A DNA stretch of 64,000 nucleotides. It comes from Carnegiea gigantea (Eukaryota; Streptophyta; Magnoliopsida; Caryophyllales; Cactaceae). Positions 1 to 11,700 of the stretch are shown here, one piece after another. Each line of letters starts with the position of its first letter. The first letter of the stretch is position 1. Position numbers and translations under genes: made by a program. The notes beneath the pieces were generated by a model. The model saw nothing but the letters and a program-made list of their open reading frames with translations. It was not told where the DNA came from and ran no database searches. The DNA is taken from positions 187,501 to 251,500 of the forward strand of contig JAKOGI010000568.1 of the NCBI GenBank assembly GCA_029747015.1, in the 5' to 3' direction.

Positions 1-791
1 AAGATATTCACTGTATGGCTGAGCGTATGGATTCTATTAAAGAGGATGTCACATATTTTAGAGGTTTTGCTGCCCGCCAATAAGACAAAGTTTAGGCACA
101 TGAGGTGAGCGAAGGAACGAGTCATACAAGAGGCCCATGAATTGGAGGAATGACGGAGGATGAATGAGCTCATTTAGCGATAATTAGAAGCCATCCGACA
201 ATTGGAAAAGTAGCATCGCACTTTCATGTGCGATTAAGGGAGTTCGTCATCATTCTCTCCTTTTCTGTTTGCACTTTTGGCCACCATCAGGGCTTGATGG
301 AGCCTATTGATCTGAGTTGTATCCCTCCCCCCTCCTTTACTCTTCATAGCATATTTACATTTTGCAGAGGGCATTCTATGTGAATATTTGATGGGGTTAC
401 TTCATTTAGGTAAGGCAGTTTCTTGTGTGCATCTCCTTTTCCCCCACCCCCTTATTCTCCAATATTGTGATATTGCGGTGATGAGAAGGTCATTTGAGGT
501 GAGCTTTGGCTGTGATTGGCCATGATATCAGGGAATTTGTGTGGATTGGCTGTGAGTGTGAATTTCATGAGTTGTGAACTTTGAGTGCATCATTAATGGG
601 CCCTTAAAAGTATATACAATTTATACAGCTGCATGTAGGGTAGTTAGTGCATTGGATTGTACATATCCATTCATGTACAGTGATCTTATGTCCTTCATCT
701 CTTACAAAGTACTTTCCTCTCTCTCCTTTCTAAATGCTTCTTCTTTCCCTTTTTCCTTTTCTTTTCTTTTCCTTTTTAGAATTGCCATTCA

Positions 792-809
792 CAGAATGAG
801 GACATTGTG
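792..809 (+). other. Inner stem-AGGA-stem palindrome
   Basis: The sequence is an ACAATG/CATTGT-type inverted repeat around AGGA (left arm here CAGAATG). A GTGGGG tract follows about 10 bases later. It is the same motif as at 17237-17256 (+) and 41745-41763 (-). Confidence 0.6.
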
Positions 810-2220
810 TATTACAAAAGTGGGGCTGAGCAGGTCATTTCCCCAAAATTTTTGAAAAAGCAAGAAAAAAGGAGAAAATTTCCTAGCACTCAAAAAGAAT
901 TTCTAATTTTTCTTGTAACTAGTGAGTTTTTGGGAAAAAAATTTGTAACTTTGGTCGGTAATGATCCCTTTTCCCTTGGATTCGAATCGCGTATAATTAG
1001 GGTGCATATGATAATATTAGGTCCAAATTTGGGTAACACATGCTTGGTTTTGACCTAATAGATGAGAGTAAACATGGTTTGTGAACCGGTGAGGTTTTGA
1101 ACCAAGTTAGATTTTATAACTTATGGTCATTTGCTTTCTTCAATGAGAGGGTCATTCAGAGTTGTCACTCTCTAGAATTTGGTCTAACTCTCTTTGAAAC
1201 CACATATTACCCTTGCGTGAGTGATGAGAGGCAGGAGGCATTCTCCATGCAAGCATGAAATGACATTAGTCAAAAAGCCTTCCTATGTGCTTTATGGTAC
1301 CCCTCGACCCCTTTGAGCATTAATTATCACTATGTTCTTTGTGCTTATCGTTTTCTTTGACCCTTGGCCAAACATGATTTCCAACCCTAAGTCAAGACTA
1401 ATGGGTGCTAGTTTAAAGGGTTATTGTTAGGAGATGATGTTTTGTGGTGGAAAAAGAATAAATTGTGAGAGATTTGCATTTGAGTAATAAGTTTTTGAAA
1501 TCCTCATGTCATCCACTCTTTGAAAAAAAAAGGAAAAAGGTTATTTCAAAAAGTGAAAAGAAGAGAAGAATAAAGGTTTTGGCATGAAGGTCTTATTGTG
1601 TCTAGCTGACTCAGGTCCCCAACCGACATATTCAGGGAAAGAAATTCGATTACATTGATTATTCAGGATGTGGATGATGTTTATGATGGGGTTTACTATG
1701 GCCCTTGATTTTAGCTAGTTAGGTGCTCATTTTTCCCCAAAATGTTTGTCCACTTCCTACCCTCAACTGAGCCTTATTATAACCTATCAAAGTCCTCTTG
1801 ATCATCAACTGACATATGCACCTTGGTAGTGGGGAACGAGAGTGAGTTAAGATTGAGAGAAATTGCATCATCTTTCAATCACATGAGAAGAGAATTTCAC
1901 ATAATCTAAAGTGAGTTAACCATTGCTCACTCATCATTGAAAATGATTGGCATGATTGCCATCTAGCAGGACCAAGGATCTTGATTATGTACCTTATGCA
2001 TGTGCTAAGCACATTTTGTCAATACATTCAGTTGTTGATTAGAGAGTTGTATTATTACCCCATGGATGTCGCTTTGTAGAAGTTTGTGAAATGAACAGGA
2101 ATATTTTCTACTTTTCCTTCTCTTTTCTTTTTCTTCTTCAAAGACTTTATGGGTATGTCTTCTATAAACCCTCATAAGATTACACTCGTCCACTTGGGAC
2201 AAAGGGGTTTAAAGGGTTTC

Positions 2221-2239
2221 TTGCATATGCTAAATGCAA
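2221..2239 (+). other. TTGCAT...ATGCAA palindrome upstream of the LTR
   Basis: The 19-nt palindrome TTGCATATGCTAAATGCAA is flanked by a conserved block (GTTTAAAGGG before, CAACC after). The same block occurs at 18210 (+), 14522 (-) and 40231 (-), each time just upstream of an Athila-like LTR. Confidence 0.65.
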
Positions 2240-2271
2240 CCATTATGCCTAGAAAATGTGATTGCCTTGTG

Positions 2272-2293
2272 TTTTGCTCAATGACGAGCAAAA
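2272..2293 (+). other. Outer inverted repeat next to the LTR
   Basis: TTTTGCTC and GAGCAAAA form an 8-bp stem with a mutated loop (AATGAC in place of an AGGA core). The G-tract that follows in other copies is decayed here (GAAGGTA). The LTR starts about 20 bases downstream. Confidence 0.55.
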
Positions 2294-2311
2294 TTCAACT
2301 ACGAAGGTATT

Positions 2312-2933
2312 TGTTTGGTTTCTAACGAAACTGTTTTGACATCTCTTGTGCTTGATTTTATCCCATAAATAACTCTTAACATAGTGATTTATCAATGTTT
2401 TTTTGTTTGGTAGGTTTAGAAATGAAGAAGTCCAAAATTGGAGCAATTTACACCCCATTTAAAAGCCTGAAGTTGTGAACATGCTAAAAATGGAGCAACA
2501 AGCATCCGAATCATTTTTGCAACCGTGCCAAACTGGAAAATAGAATAGAACGCAGGGGCAGCAAAACGGCATGGCCAGCTAGTGCTGAAGAAACTAAAGG
2601 TAGAAGAATGGCGGTGCCATATCGTTCCACCTAGCATGCCGTGCCGCTTTGTTTGGTTGTGATTACTTAAATAGCATTTAGACTAATGAAAAAGAGGAAG
2701 AAGATTTTTTCTAGGGTTTATATGAGCTCTAGTAGCTTTTCTCTCTATAGTAGTTCATTGTATATGCAAAAACCTTAATCAATGAAATTGAATCATTTAC
2801 CTTAATTCTTGCATTGATTTAATGCTCTTTCTCAAATTAGTGTTCATTTCAATTTCTCTCCATTGAACTATAACACCCCAGATGCACATAACCTATTGTT
2901 TGCATTCTCTCCCTTAATTTCACTGATTAGAAG
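2312..2933 (+). mobile_element. Athila-like LTR, 5' part
   Basis: The LTR begins TGTTTGG after the outer inverted repeat and continues to about 2933, where the Tekay-type LTR abuts it. The remainder of this LTR was not found on the far side of the Tekay element, so the locus is rearranged or deleted there. The right edge is uncertain: a CTATAACACCCC string at 2868-2879 is an alternative edge. Confidence 0.5.
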
Positions 2934-5477
2934 TGACGACCCAATGATCGGGGCATTATCTCTGTCCCAAAAGTACAAGACTTTGCTTGTAAATAACAAA
3001 CATAACAAAGTTGAACATCGTTTACCTTCATAAGGCATTCACACATTCTCAAACCATCAAACCAAACATAAATAGTTTCTAACTATCTCAAGGTTTACAC
3101 TAAAATATAGAAACTCCCTGTAGATTATATAGTTTTAACATCAGAATATTTCACAATACATTTTTAAAAACATTTTAGAACTAGTAACACCATTGTTCCT
3201 TCCGGACCTCCTTGCTTACTTATCTCCTCCAATCGGCTTGCTAACTTAAGGACGATTCACTGAACATTTGTCCAAAAACAAAACATGAAACATTTCAAAC
3301 TGTGAGCCGCAACTCAGTAGATGCATTCCTGTATTGTTAAATGTTAATTTAAAAGCTGGTTGGGCCTGCATTGCAATTCATTTTAATTTAAAATAGGAAA
3401 TGACATGAATATAAAACTGCATTGTTAATTATTATCTGATAATGACCCCTGGTAAATGTTATAATCTGTAGATAGGTGTACACCTACCAAGCTGATCGGG
3501 GGACCTCGTTTGAAGCCGCGCGGGTAACTGAGGGGTAATACCATATAACTGATAACTAATGGGATTATAATTATGTGACAAATACGTGCTGATTTTTAAA
3601 GATACATGCAATGAACGTACATAGAAATTTTAATGCAATCTCACCAAGTGATGTTATACACAAAAAGGGGAAGAAATGATAGATTAGGCCCTGTGTCTAT
3701 TCAAAACTATCATTATAAGTATCTATAGTTAGCAAAAGTGAAACTTATTCTCATAGTGATAATTTAGTTCAAAAGGGTAAAGGCTTAACAGATGCGAAAG
3801 TAAATAATTCATAACATAAACTCCTGACCTCAAATTGAGACTTAAATCCCTAATATGAAAAGCTTAAAAAGTCCTTCAAGACTTTCATTCATGGTGTAAA
3901 ACCTAATTCCCACAATAGGGTTCCTAAAATTGGATTAGAACCCAACTGTGCACAGCTTCGGTCTATCCTATGCAATCTTAGCAAAACGGCCATAACTGTT
4001 TCCACAGAACTCATATTAAAGAAATTAAAAAGGAATTTAAAAGATAGCTAACTGATTATCTACCAACCAAAAATCATAATTTTTTGATGTGCCAAACAGT
4101 ACCAATTTAATTGTAAAGAGACCCATATTTCATGTCCGTTAACAGCCCTACTGTTCTTGTTTTCCCCCTTCTCTTCACATAATTCCCATCTAAAATCACT
4201 TCTTAAAATCATTTAACAAGTCTTGTTCCTTCTCATCACCTAAAAAAGCCACATTACTTAAATTTACTCCATAATTATCTACATCAAAATTTTAATTCTT
4301 CTCTTCCTCAAAATCACTCAAAACACATCCAGAAGCTTACTTATTTGCACAAATGAGCCAAATGACCTCTTATAATCAATTGGGGAATTTTCCATAATCC
4401 ACCCCTTTCATGAGAATTACACCAAGTCATTTCCCAAGTTCAACGACACATCTAAGATTCATTTTTTTAAATCTAATTATACACAAATAATATACTTGAT
4501 GCTACATATAAGTTAACCCATACTTGATCACCAAAACCCTAACTTATGACCAACTTCATTCATCTTCATCTCATCCAAAATCACCAAGAAAGCCATCATA
4601 ATCGTCAATAGGATTAAGGACTACAAAATCAAATACAAAACAATCCAAATCCATCATTTTAACTTAAGCTTGCGTGATCATAGACAACCCTAAACCCTAG
4701 CATGCTTCAAACTTAACCAACCATTTAAAAGCATCAAAATAACTCTTGTTTCCATCCCAATAACATGATTAAAACTCAGATCAACTTAAACAAGAATCAA
4801 AACCAAAAATCCAAAGAAACAAAGTTAGGGTTACTCACTTTAATGCCTAGGAAGTGGAAGAAGTGGTTGATGAGAGTGGGGGGATGAGAGGAAGTGGTCA
4901 CTGGGCTAACAAGTGGAGGGCTGGTGGCCAGTGGGCTGCTCCGGTGGTGGCAGTAGTGGCACAACAGCAGCAATCAGGGGGGCTAGCTATGGCTGGAGTG
5001 AGGAGAGAAGAAGAGAGGTTTGTGAGCTTTTTTTTTTTTTTTACTTGGGTTGAAATGATCTAAGAATTTACTTGGCTGATTTTTATCCCCAAAAGATAGC
5101 TTTTAGCTAATCATAATTAGGCATAAATTAAAGAGAATTAGCTAAATCAAAAGCATAAGCTTATTGGGCCTATAATTGGGCTTATGTGGTGTGGGCCTTC
5201 TAGGTAAAAATAACTCTTTGAAATCAAATTTTTGCATAGCTCAGGATAAATTATTTAGGTCATTATGAACCAAAATCTAATCTTTGAAACATTTTATCAG
5301 GACCGTCTATCTATTCACCCGAGATTTTTATAATAATAAAAAAACCAAATTAGAAACTCGGGCCTAAATGAAGATGTTTTTTTCCATCGGGATGATTAAA
5401 TGTGGTAAATAAATGCGAGAAAATCATTAACATAATGAATTAAGTAAATAAATATGATTTAAGGTTGGGCTATTACA
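2934..5477 (-). mobile_element. 3' LTR of a Tekay-type chromovirus
   Basis: Read on the minus strand it starts TGTAATAGCCC at 5477, directly after a purine tract and the motif TTTCG-AGGG-CGAAA. This is the usual layout at the 3' end of plant Tekay/Del elements. The likely end is GGGTCGTCA at 2934. The length of about 2.5 kb fits that lineage's long LTRs. The body is AT-rich and non-coding, with a short GGTGGC-rich patch near 4930. The matching 5' LTR was not recognised. Confidence 0.7.
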
Positions 5478-5480
5478 GCC

Positions 5481-5509
5481 TTCCCCTCTAAAGAGTTTCG
5501 CCCTCGAAA
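5481..5509 (-). other. Polypurine tract and stem-AGGG-stem motif of the Tekay element
   Basis: On the minus strand TTTCG-AGGG-CGAAA (5496-5509) is followed by the purine run AGAGGGGAA, then by the LTR start at 5477. This is the expected plus-strand primer site of the element. Confidence 0.65.
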
Positions 5510-6501
5510 TTTATGAACTTTATCGAAACATGCAAAATTACCTCAAATAAATGTTGATACTTGGCTTTCATTTCCTCTTCGGTCTCCCAAGTGGCTTCTT
5601 GGAAGGTATGGTTTGTCCAAAGTACCTTGACTAGAGGTATCTACTTGTTGCGTAGCTGCTTAATCCTGCAATCTAGTATCTGGACTGGATGCTCTTCATA
5701 CACTACGTCCGCAATTATTTCAATAGGTTCATATACGATGATATAGTTCGGATCTGGAATATATTTCCTGAGCTAAAAGATGTGAAACACGTTATGCACG
5801 TCTTCAAGTTCTATTGATAGATCCAGCCGATAGGCCACAACATTCAACTTTTCAATCATTTCATAAGGTCCAATGTATCTTCGACTCAATTTACCTCGTA
5901 CTCCGAACCTCTTAATATCCTTGGTTGGCGAAGTATTCAGGAAAACTTTATCGCCTACTTGAAACTTCAGAGACCTCCTTCTTTTGTCAGCATAACTCTT
6001 TTGTCGACTCTAGGCAACCCTAATATGCTCTCGAATTTTTCTTATTGTTTCAATGGTTTCCTGAATCATTTCAGGGTTCTATAATCAATGCCTCATCCAA
6101 ATCACTCCAACACAACATGGCTCTACATTTTCTCCCATATGGAGCCTCAAACGAGGCCATTTTTATGGTGGACCGGAAGCTATTGTTATAAGAAAACTCC
6201 ACCAATGGAAAATCGTCTTCCCATTTCCCCTAGAACTCCAATATACAAGCTCTTAGCATGTCTTCTAGAATTTGATTCACTCTTTCGATTCGCCCATCTG
6301 TTTCTGGGTGATAAGAGCTGCTAAAGTTCAATTTGGTCTCAAAGGCTTTTTGAAGTGCTTGCTAAAAATGGGCTTGGAATCTTTGACCCCTATCTGATAT
6401 TATGTATGAGGAGATCCCATGTAGTCGGACTATCTCCTTAACATATAGTTAGGCTAGTCTTTCAACTCCCCAAGTATCCCTAATTGGCAGAAAATGGATC
6501 G
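5500..6501 (-). pseudogene. Tekay-type integrase C-terminal half with chromodomain (broken)
   Basis: The minus strand holds the end of the integrase. Near 6400-6100 are the DRG...F and HPETDGRIERVNQ stretches of the catalytic core, then YNNSFRSTI and EAPYGRKC. Between 5990 and 5700 are GDKVFLNTSP and RYIGPYEMIEKL of the C-terminal DNA-binding region. Near 5640-5550, VLWTNHTFQEATWETEEEM matches the chromodomain that tethers Tekay/Del elements to modified histones. Several stops and frameshifts make it non-functional. The upstream part of the same domain resumes at 8168, beyond an insertion that carries a target duplication. The lineage call rests on the chromodomain and the 3' end layout. Confidence 0.8.
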
Positions 6502-6531
6502 ATTTGTGCAACCGTGAGTGAGTTAGGATTC

Positions 6532-6640
6532 TATTTTCTTTCTCTAGGATTTTTAGTTTTGTTTTACTCGAGGACGAGCAAAACATAGGTGTGGGGGTAT
6601 TTTCTTTCTCTAGGAACTCTAGCTTTGTTTTAATCGGCAA
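6532..6640 (+). repeat. Imperfect tandem duplication, period about 67 bp
   Basis: TATTTTCTTTCTCTAGGA at 6532 recurs at 6599, followed in both copies by a TTTTGTTTTA string. The second copy is cut at about 6640, where the minus-strand LTR end begins. Confidence 0.7.
6561..6600 (+). other. Outer stem-AGGA-stem motif and GTGTGGGGG tract
   Basis: GTTTTACTCG-AGGA-CGAGCAAAAC (one mismatch in the stem) is followed five bases later by GTGTGGGGGTA. This is the best-preserved outer copy in the window. Confidence 0.75.
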
Positions 6641-7468
6641 CGATGCGAAAACCTTATTGTGAGTTCCCGCAAGTATATGGTTTATCGCTGTAACACTTAT
6701 GGGTGTCGATCCTCAGGGATTAGATTATGAAATCAGATTGCTGAAATTTTAGACGTAACTAATGTTAATGGCTAAAATTAATGAGATTCTAAATCGAAAT
6801 ATTCTACTAACTAAACTGCAGGATTAAGATTTCATAAATGAAGCTTACACCAATTCATTCCCAACAGCCTACAATTTTGGGTAAATTTAATAAAACTGGA
6901 ATGGATTAACTAAGTAACAATTTGCCTAATCATGAAAACCACACAGTGAACAAGTCAAATAGATTAAGCGAAATGGAATATAATCTGGAAGTTCTTGAAT
7001 AGGCTAAGCCCAAAGAAGATCAATAGCAGAGAAGAATGGATCTGCCTTGCACAAACATACCCAAAAACTGAATCAAGAAATCAAATCACCAACAAAGGAA
7101 GCAAAACTCAAGATATGAAAACAACATAGCAATATGAGTAAATGCAGGACCGAATTCGGACACAATTGCTTGAAATTTCATCGACGAAACTAAAATTCAC
7201 ACTTGAACTACTGAATTGAACTCAATTACACAAAATTTAATAGCCTAGAATGAGATCTGAAATTGAAACAAAATAAAGAGTAAAAAGCCATTTTGCTACT
7301 ACCCCTAATCTACTCCTCTCTCGTTTCTCTGTTTCGGGTCACCATTAAAGACCCCGGAGAACACCAAAAATGTCAACCCCTCTCCCTCTTCACTTGTCTT
7401 TATTAACGTTCCCAATAATTCCTTTTGAAACCGCCCAAATAATGATGATGTTAATTACAGACCTTGAA

Positions 7469-7470
<2 letters not shown>

Positions 7471-7509
<39 letters not shown>
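7471..7509. repeat. (AG)n microsatellite
   Basis: About 19 AG units lie inside the LTR insertion. They create long spurious open frames on both strands. Confidence 0.95.
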
Positions 7510-7511
<2 letters not shown>

Positions 7512-7789
7512 ATGGCATGGAAGAAGAAGATGAAGGGGTCTGTTCGTGGCCTTGATTCTCTGATTTTTAGGCTGGAAGTGACGAGAGGAAGAAGAACAGA
7601 TGGGGATGGGTAACGCGTGAAATAATGATGCAATGATGGAGGAAGAGGAAAGAGAATAGGCCCTGTGGTTATGATGGAGGGAGAAGATGAAGTGTTGAGG
7701 GGAGGCTGCTCTATTCTCTCGGTTTTCTGGGTTTCGTGGGGTAAACTGCTGGGGACGATGAAAAAGAAGAAAAGGAAGGGGGGTTGGCT

Positions 7790-7806
7790 CACGTGCCCAG
7801 CACGTG
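7790..7806. promoter_or_regulatory. Two CACGTG G-boxes in an LTR
   Basis: CACGTG occurs at 7790-7795 and 7801-7806. Single CACGTG boxes occupy comparable positions in the sibling LTRs (14148 and 18610), upstream of a pyrimidine-rich stretch. They are likely part of the LTR promoter; this is inferred from conservation only. Confidence 0.45.
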
Positions 7807-8167
7807 CCTGTTAAGTGAAACAACAGGTTGTAGCTGGACGTCCAAACTAGGCCGGCCCCATGAAGGAAAAAGAAGAAAGAAAAAGAGCGGGAAGAGAGAG
7901 TTGGGCCGAGAGAGAGAAAGGGGAAGGAAGGTGTGGGCCTCGCTTGGGCCGCAAAAATGAGCCCATTGGGTTGTCTTTCTTCTGCTGTTTTTATTTCTTG
8001 ATCCACAATGCTCCTTCTAAATCCTTTGACATCCAATTTATTCAGAATTCTTTACTCCTACAAAATAAATAAAAACATATTAAAATCCTAATTTAATCAT
8101 TTATTTTAGAGCAAATATTAGATAATACAGGGTATAATATTGTAATAATTTTGGGTTGAACAATTTG

Positions 8168-8420
8168 ATAAGTCGATCGACTATATCCCAGATAGCATTC
8201 TTCTTCGAAGCAGAAAGGGGTAAACCCACAACGAAGTCCATATCGAATCCCATTTCCAAGTGGGAACTTCTAGAGGTCGCAGTTCACCGACAGGACGTTG
8301 ATGTTCTGCTTTAACCTTCTAGTAAGTTAGACACTTGTCTACGTATCATTCCACTAGAAGTATTATCAGAAGTATTGCCTCAAGTCTTTATACATCTTGG
8401 TGCCTCTTGGATGCACCGAG
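8168..8420 (-). pseudogene. Tekay-type integrase core, N-terminal half (broken)
   Basis: The minus strand reads as the start of the integrase catalytic core, around GFVV-like and VDRLIK words, and is interrupted by the insertion at 8162. Across the two target-duplication copies the frame continues into the segment ending at 6501, which confirms that the two parts were once one domain. Stops are present. Confidence 0.65.
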
Positions 8421-9310
8421 TAGCAAGTGTTATAAGCCTCCTCTAAGATTTGCTTCCTCAACTCCTCATTTTTGGGTGTGTGGCGACTCTGGAACATAGG
8501 GTCCCATCCTCATGTACTACAAACCTAGGAGACTTTCCTTTTTCTAAATTTTGCTATTTTCTTTAGAGTACAAGATCACTTTCCTGGTTCACTTAGATTA
8601 CCTCTACTATGGAGGCCTATAAGGTAAGTGCCGATAATTGAACATTTTCTTGCCCATAGGAACTAGTTGAATTCCCAAGTCCTCAAGCTCTCTCAAGAGA
8701 CTTAAGTGAGTAATCATCACAGTGTTTGAGCTATGTTCTGCTTTCCTACTCAGGGCATCCGCTACAACATTTGCTTTTCCTGGGTGGTATTGAATCTACA
8801 AATCATAGTCTTTAAGCAACTCAAGCCAACACCGCTATCTCAAATTGAGCTCCTTCTGGGTGAAGATATACTTTAAACTTTGATAGTTAATATAAATCTT
8901 GTATGGTACCCCACATAATTAATGGCTCTAAATTTTCAGTGCAAAGATCACAGCTGCTAACTCCAGGTCATGGGTAGGGTAATTTTTCTCGTAAGGCTTG
9001 AGCTGTCAAGAGGCATAAGCTACTACTTTGTCTTCCTGCATCAGGGCACACCCCAAGCTGTTCTTCAACACATCACTATAAATGGTATACTCCTTACCTT
9101 CTATTAGTAGCGTTAGAATTGCGGTGACAGTTAATCACTGCTTTAGCTCTTGAAAAGCTTCCTCACATTTCTCTGTCCACTCAAATTTATTTGCTTTCTT
9201 AAGCAAATTGCTCAGGGGCGACGTTATTTTCGAAAAGTCCTTAATGAACCTTCGATAATAGCCCGCTAAACCCAAAAAGCTTTAATCTCAGTGACATTGG
9301 TAGACCTTGA
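8421..9310 (-). pseudogene. Tekay-type RNase H and integrase zinc-binding region (broken)
   Basis: Between the integrase and RT segments, the minus strand keeps scattered similarity to the RNase H domain and to the integrase N-terminal region, in the position expected for Ty3/gypsy order (RT, RNase H, integrase). It is broken by stops in all frames, so edges are approximate. The assignment depends mainly on position between two well-recognised domains. Confidence 0.5.
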
Positions 9311-9951
9311 CTATTCCATGATTGCTTTCACCTTCTGGGAGTTAACTTCAATTGCTTCTTTTATGACCACATGTCCCAAGAATACCACTTCTTTTAACCA
9401 AAATTCACACTTCTTTAATTTGCCATGGAGCTGATGCTCCCTCAAGGTCTGTAACACCATCCTCAAATGATCAGCATGTTCCTCTCTGTCCTTAAAGTAT
9501 CTCAAAATGTCATCTATGAACACCACTAGAAACTTGTCTAAATAGGGTCTGAAAACTCTTTTCATAAGATCCATGAAGCCTATAGGGGCATTGGTTAGGC
9601 CAAATGGCATCACCATGAACTCATAGTGACCGTACCTAGTCCTAAATGCAGTCTTGGGTATGTCTTCAGGTTTAATCCTAAATTGATGTACCCTGACCTT
9701 AAATCAATCTTACAGAAGACTCCTGCTCCTTGCAGTTGATAAAACAAGCCATCTATTTACAGCAAAGGGTATTTGTTTTTTATGGTAACCTTGTTCAAGT
9801 CCCTGTAGTCAATACATAGCCGTAAGGTTCCATCCTTTTTCTTTACGAACAACACTAGGGTACCCCATGGTGACACACTTGGTCTGATAAATCCCTTCTG
9901 TAATAGCTCATCTAACTGAATCTTTAGTTCGTTAAGCTCAGTTGGCATCAT
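9311..9951 (-). pseudogene. Tekay-type reverse transcriptase (broken)
   Basis: Two open pieces cover most of the RT domain. The first (9951-9757) contains [20 protein letters not shown] and [17 protein letters not shown]. The second (9616-9311) contains [19 protein letters not shown] and the catalytic box as FIDDIL, then [16 protein letters not shown]. The YxDD aspartates are both present. A frameshifted stretch joins the two pieces. The enzyme would copy element RNA into cDNA in virus-like particles; this copy cannot encode it. Confidence 0.9.
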
Positions 9952-10407
9952 ACAATATAGAGCTTTAGAGATAGGTTCGGCACCAGAGATTAATTCAATC
10001 CCAAAATCAATTTTCCTCTACGGGGGTAGTTCTGGTAACTCCTTAGAAAAAACATCTTCAAATTCACAAAGTATAGGAATATTTTCTGCTTTCTCTTCTT
10101 TTATTTGAGCGTCAATAGCATAACACCAATATTCAATACACCCTAAGATAACAGCTTACTTCCTTCACAACAAAAATCAAGGGACGAGATTTTTCTGCTC
10201 TCTACCCATAGAAGCATGCTTTTCTTCCTTTTTCATCCTTCAAAATAACCTTAAGATCTTTGCAATCAATCTTGGCTCCATAAGTGTGCAACCAATTCAT
10301 TCCCAAGATGATGTCGAAGTCGGACAAATCAAATTAAATCAAATCCCCAAGGAATGTGGTTCCACCAATGGTGATGGAAACAAGTTTATTGGAGATAGGG
10401 CACTCTA

Positions 10408-10602
10408 CTACAGAATCATTGGGTACTTGATCCTATAATTAGTTCCTGTCCTTTTATTCTCAAGGTTCAATTGCATGGCAAATCGGGTGGATATAAATGA
10501 ATGAGTAGCATCCGAATCAAATAATACACAAAATGGCTTTGAATTTAAAAAGAGAGCTGCAGTGACTACCGCACAAGAGGTGGCTGCTTCCTTCTTGCTC
10601 AT
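10408..10602 (-). pseudogene. Tekay-type aspartic protease (broken)
   Basis: The minus-strand piece includes FCVLFDSDATHSFISTRFA, the pepsin-like retroelement protease active site with DSDAT where DSGAT is usual. It follows the gag zinc knuckle by the normal distance. A stop after about 64 codons and frame changes break it. The glycine-to-aspartate change next to the catalytic residue would probably inactivate it in any case. Confidence 0.8.
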
Positions 10603-10695
10603 TACATACGCTCGTCCTGCTGCCGCAGGCCTTGGGGGTGGGGGCTCCCTGGCGAGGTGGGGTCAAGGGTTTTGCTGCACCCTTGTCTATAGCCT

Positions 10696-11700
10696 TCAAT
10701 CTTTCAGGCATGCAGCAATGAGGTGTTCTGGGCTTCCACACCACATGCACTTGTTGGTTCCTACTTGGCATTCTGGGGTGGTGTGATTGGTTCTTTCGCT
10801 TTTGCCATAGGGCTTCGTAGACCGTGTAGGGCGGCTCTTGGGGTGAGCGGGAGAAGGTTTCTTGTGGTTCACACTTTCACTCAGAGCTCCTCGCTCGATC
10901 CCTTTTCTCTTTTGGTTGATCGGGTTCAAGACCCTCAACTCTGTCTTTACTCGCTCCACTTCAGCTGCTCACTCATATAACTCTCGGTAGGTTGAGATTA
11001 GTTGTCCAGCTAGCTGGTTGCGAATGTGGAAGGCCAGACCCTCATCAAATCTCCTCATCTTCAATCTTTCAGAGGACAAAAATTCAGGGACGAACCTTGA
11101 CAGTTCTATAAACTTACTTGCGTACTGCAATACAGTCACACTACCACTCATCTTCAGTTGCATAAATTCTTTCTTCTTTTATCTTTGAACCATAACTGGA
11201 TAAAATTTTATCCTTAACTCCTCTAGGAATGTACTCCAGGTGAATTTTGGCCCTATGAGCCTACCCTTAATGGTGTTCCACCACATATCAGCTTCACCAA
11301 TCAAACAATGCGTCCCAATGTTTACTTTCTTTTCTTCAGGAACCTCTAGCACTGTAAAAATTTTCTCCATTCCGTTTACCCATTCCTTCAATTTCACTGC
11401 GTCATACTTTCCATCGTAAACTTTAGGGTTGTGTCGTGCTACCCTGTCTACCAGTTTATCATCCTTAGGACAGTTTTTCAGCAGGCACTAGCGCAATCCA
11501 TTTCATTAGCTCAACTACCAAAGTTCGCTAGTAGTTCGGATTCCCAATGTTGTTAGCTAACTCAGGGGGGATTCGGGGCATTTTGCCAAAATTTGGTGGC
11601 ACATTATGTGAGGCTTGTTTACCTGATCCCTAGCCACGGTCCGAGTTATCCCCTATATGAGTCTTCGGATTGTTTAGCACTGATTCATACATTCTGACCA
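10696..11700 (-). pseudogene. Tekay-type gag with CCHC zinc knuckle (broken)
   Basis: The capsid core is visible at 11397-11179 (VNGMEKIFTVLEVPEEKKVN, ADMWWNTIKGR) and 11163-10969 (VLQYASKFIELSRFVPEFLS), typical of the plant retrotransposon gag domain. Downstream, CMWCGSPEHLIAAC is a CX2CX4HX4C RNA-binding knuckle (near 10740). Pieces lie in different frames and are separated by stops. Gag would form the particle that packages the element RNA. Confidence 0.85.

Larger units (their letters stand above)
1..2311 (+). mobile_element. Athila-like Ty3/gypsy element, 3' internal region (env-like end plus long 3' leader)
   Basis: This is the decayed 3' internal part of a plus-strand Athila-like element. 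The first ~240 bases read with stops as the end of an env-like or accessory frame (it contains MAERMDSIKEDV). The rest is non-coding. The assignment rests on three marks shared with the other Athila-like copies in the window: the ACAATG-AGGA-CATTGT type palindrome near 792, the TTGCAT...ATGCAA palindrome at 2221, and the inverted repeat at 2272 just before the LTR. No frame longer than 93 codons is open, and none of those resembles a protein I know. The upstream part of the element lies outside the window. Confidence 0.6.
6507..8162 (-). mobile_element. Athila-like LTR insertion with inverted 3' tail, target duplication ATTTG
   Basis: The insertion interrupts the Tekay integrase and is flanked by perfect 5-bp repeats ATTTG (6502-6506 and 8163-8167). 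Its termini are TG...CA on both strands. From 8162 down to about 6640 it is a minus-strand LTR of the family also seen at 12674-14428 and 18342-19910 (similar start, CACGTG boxes, similar 3' end with the words ATACTTGCGG). From about 6640 to 6507 the sequence is, on the plus strand, the 3' internal tail of the same family, including the inverted repeat and the GTGTGGGGGTA tract. The unit is therefore an LTR joined to an inverted copy of the tail. ORFs across it are GA-repeat artefacts. Confidence 0.75.

Noticed and set aside
4854..5063. 69-codon plus-strand frame
   Set aside because: GGTGGC-rich patch within the Tekay LTR, ending in a poly-T run; no homology recognised.
7455..8036. 193-codon and 113-codon minus-strand frames
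   Set aside because: They run through the (AG)n microsatellite of an LTR, giving Ser/Leu repeats; the frame is not conserved in sibling LTRs.
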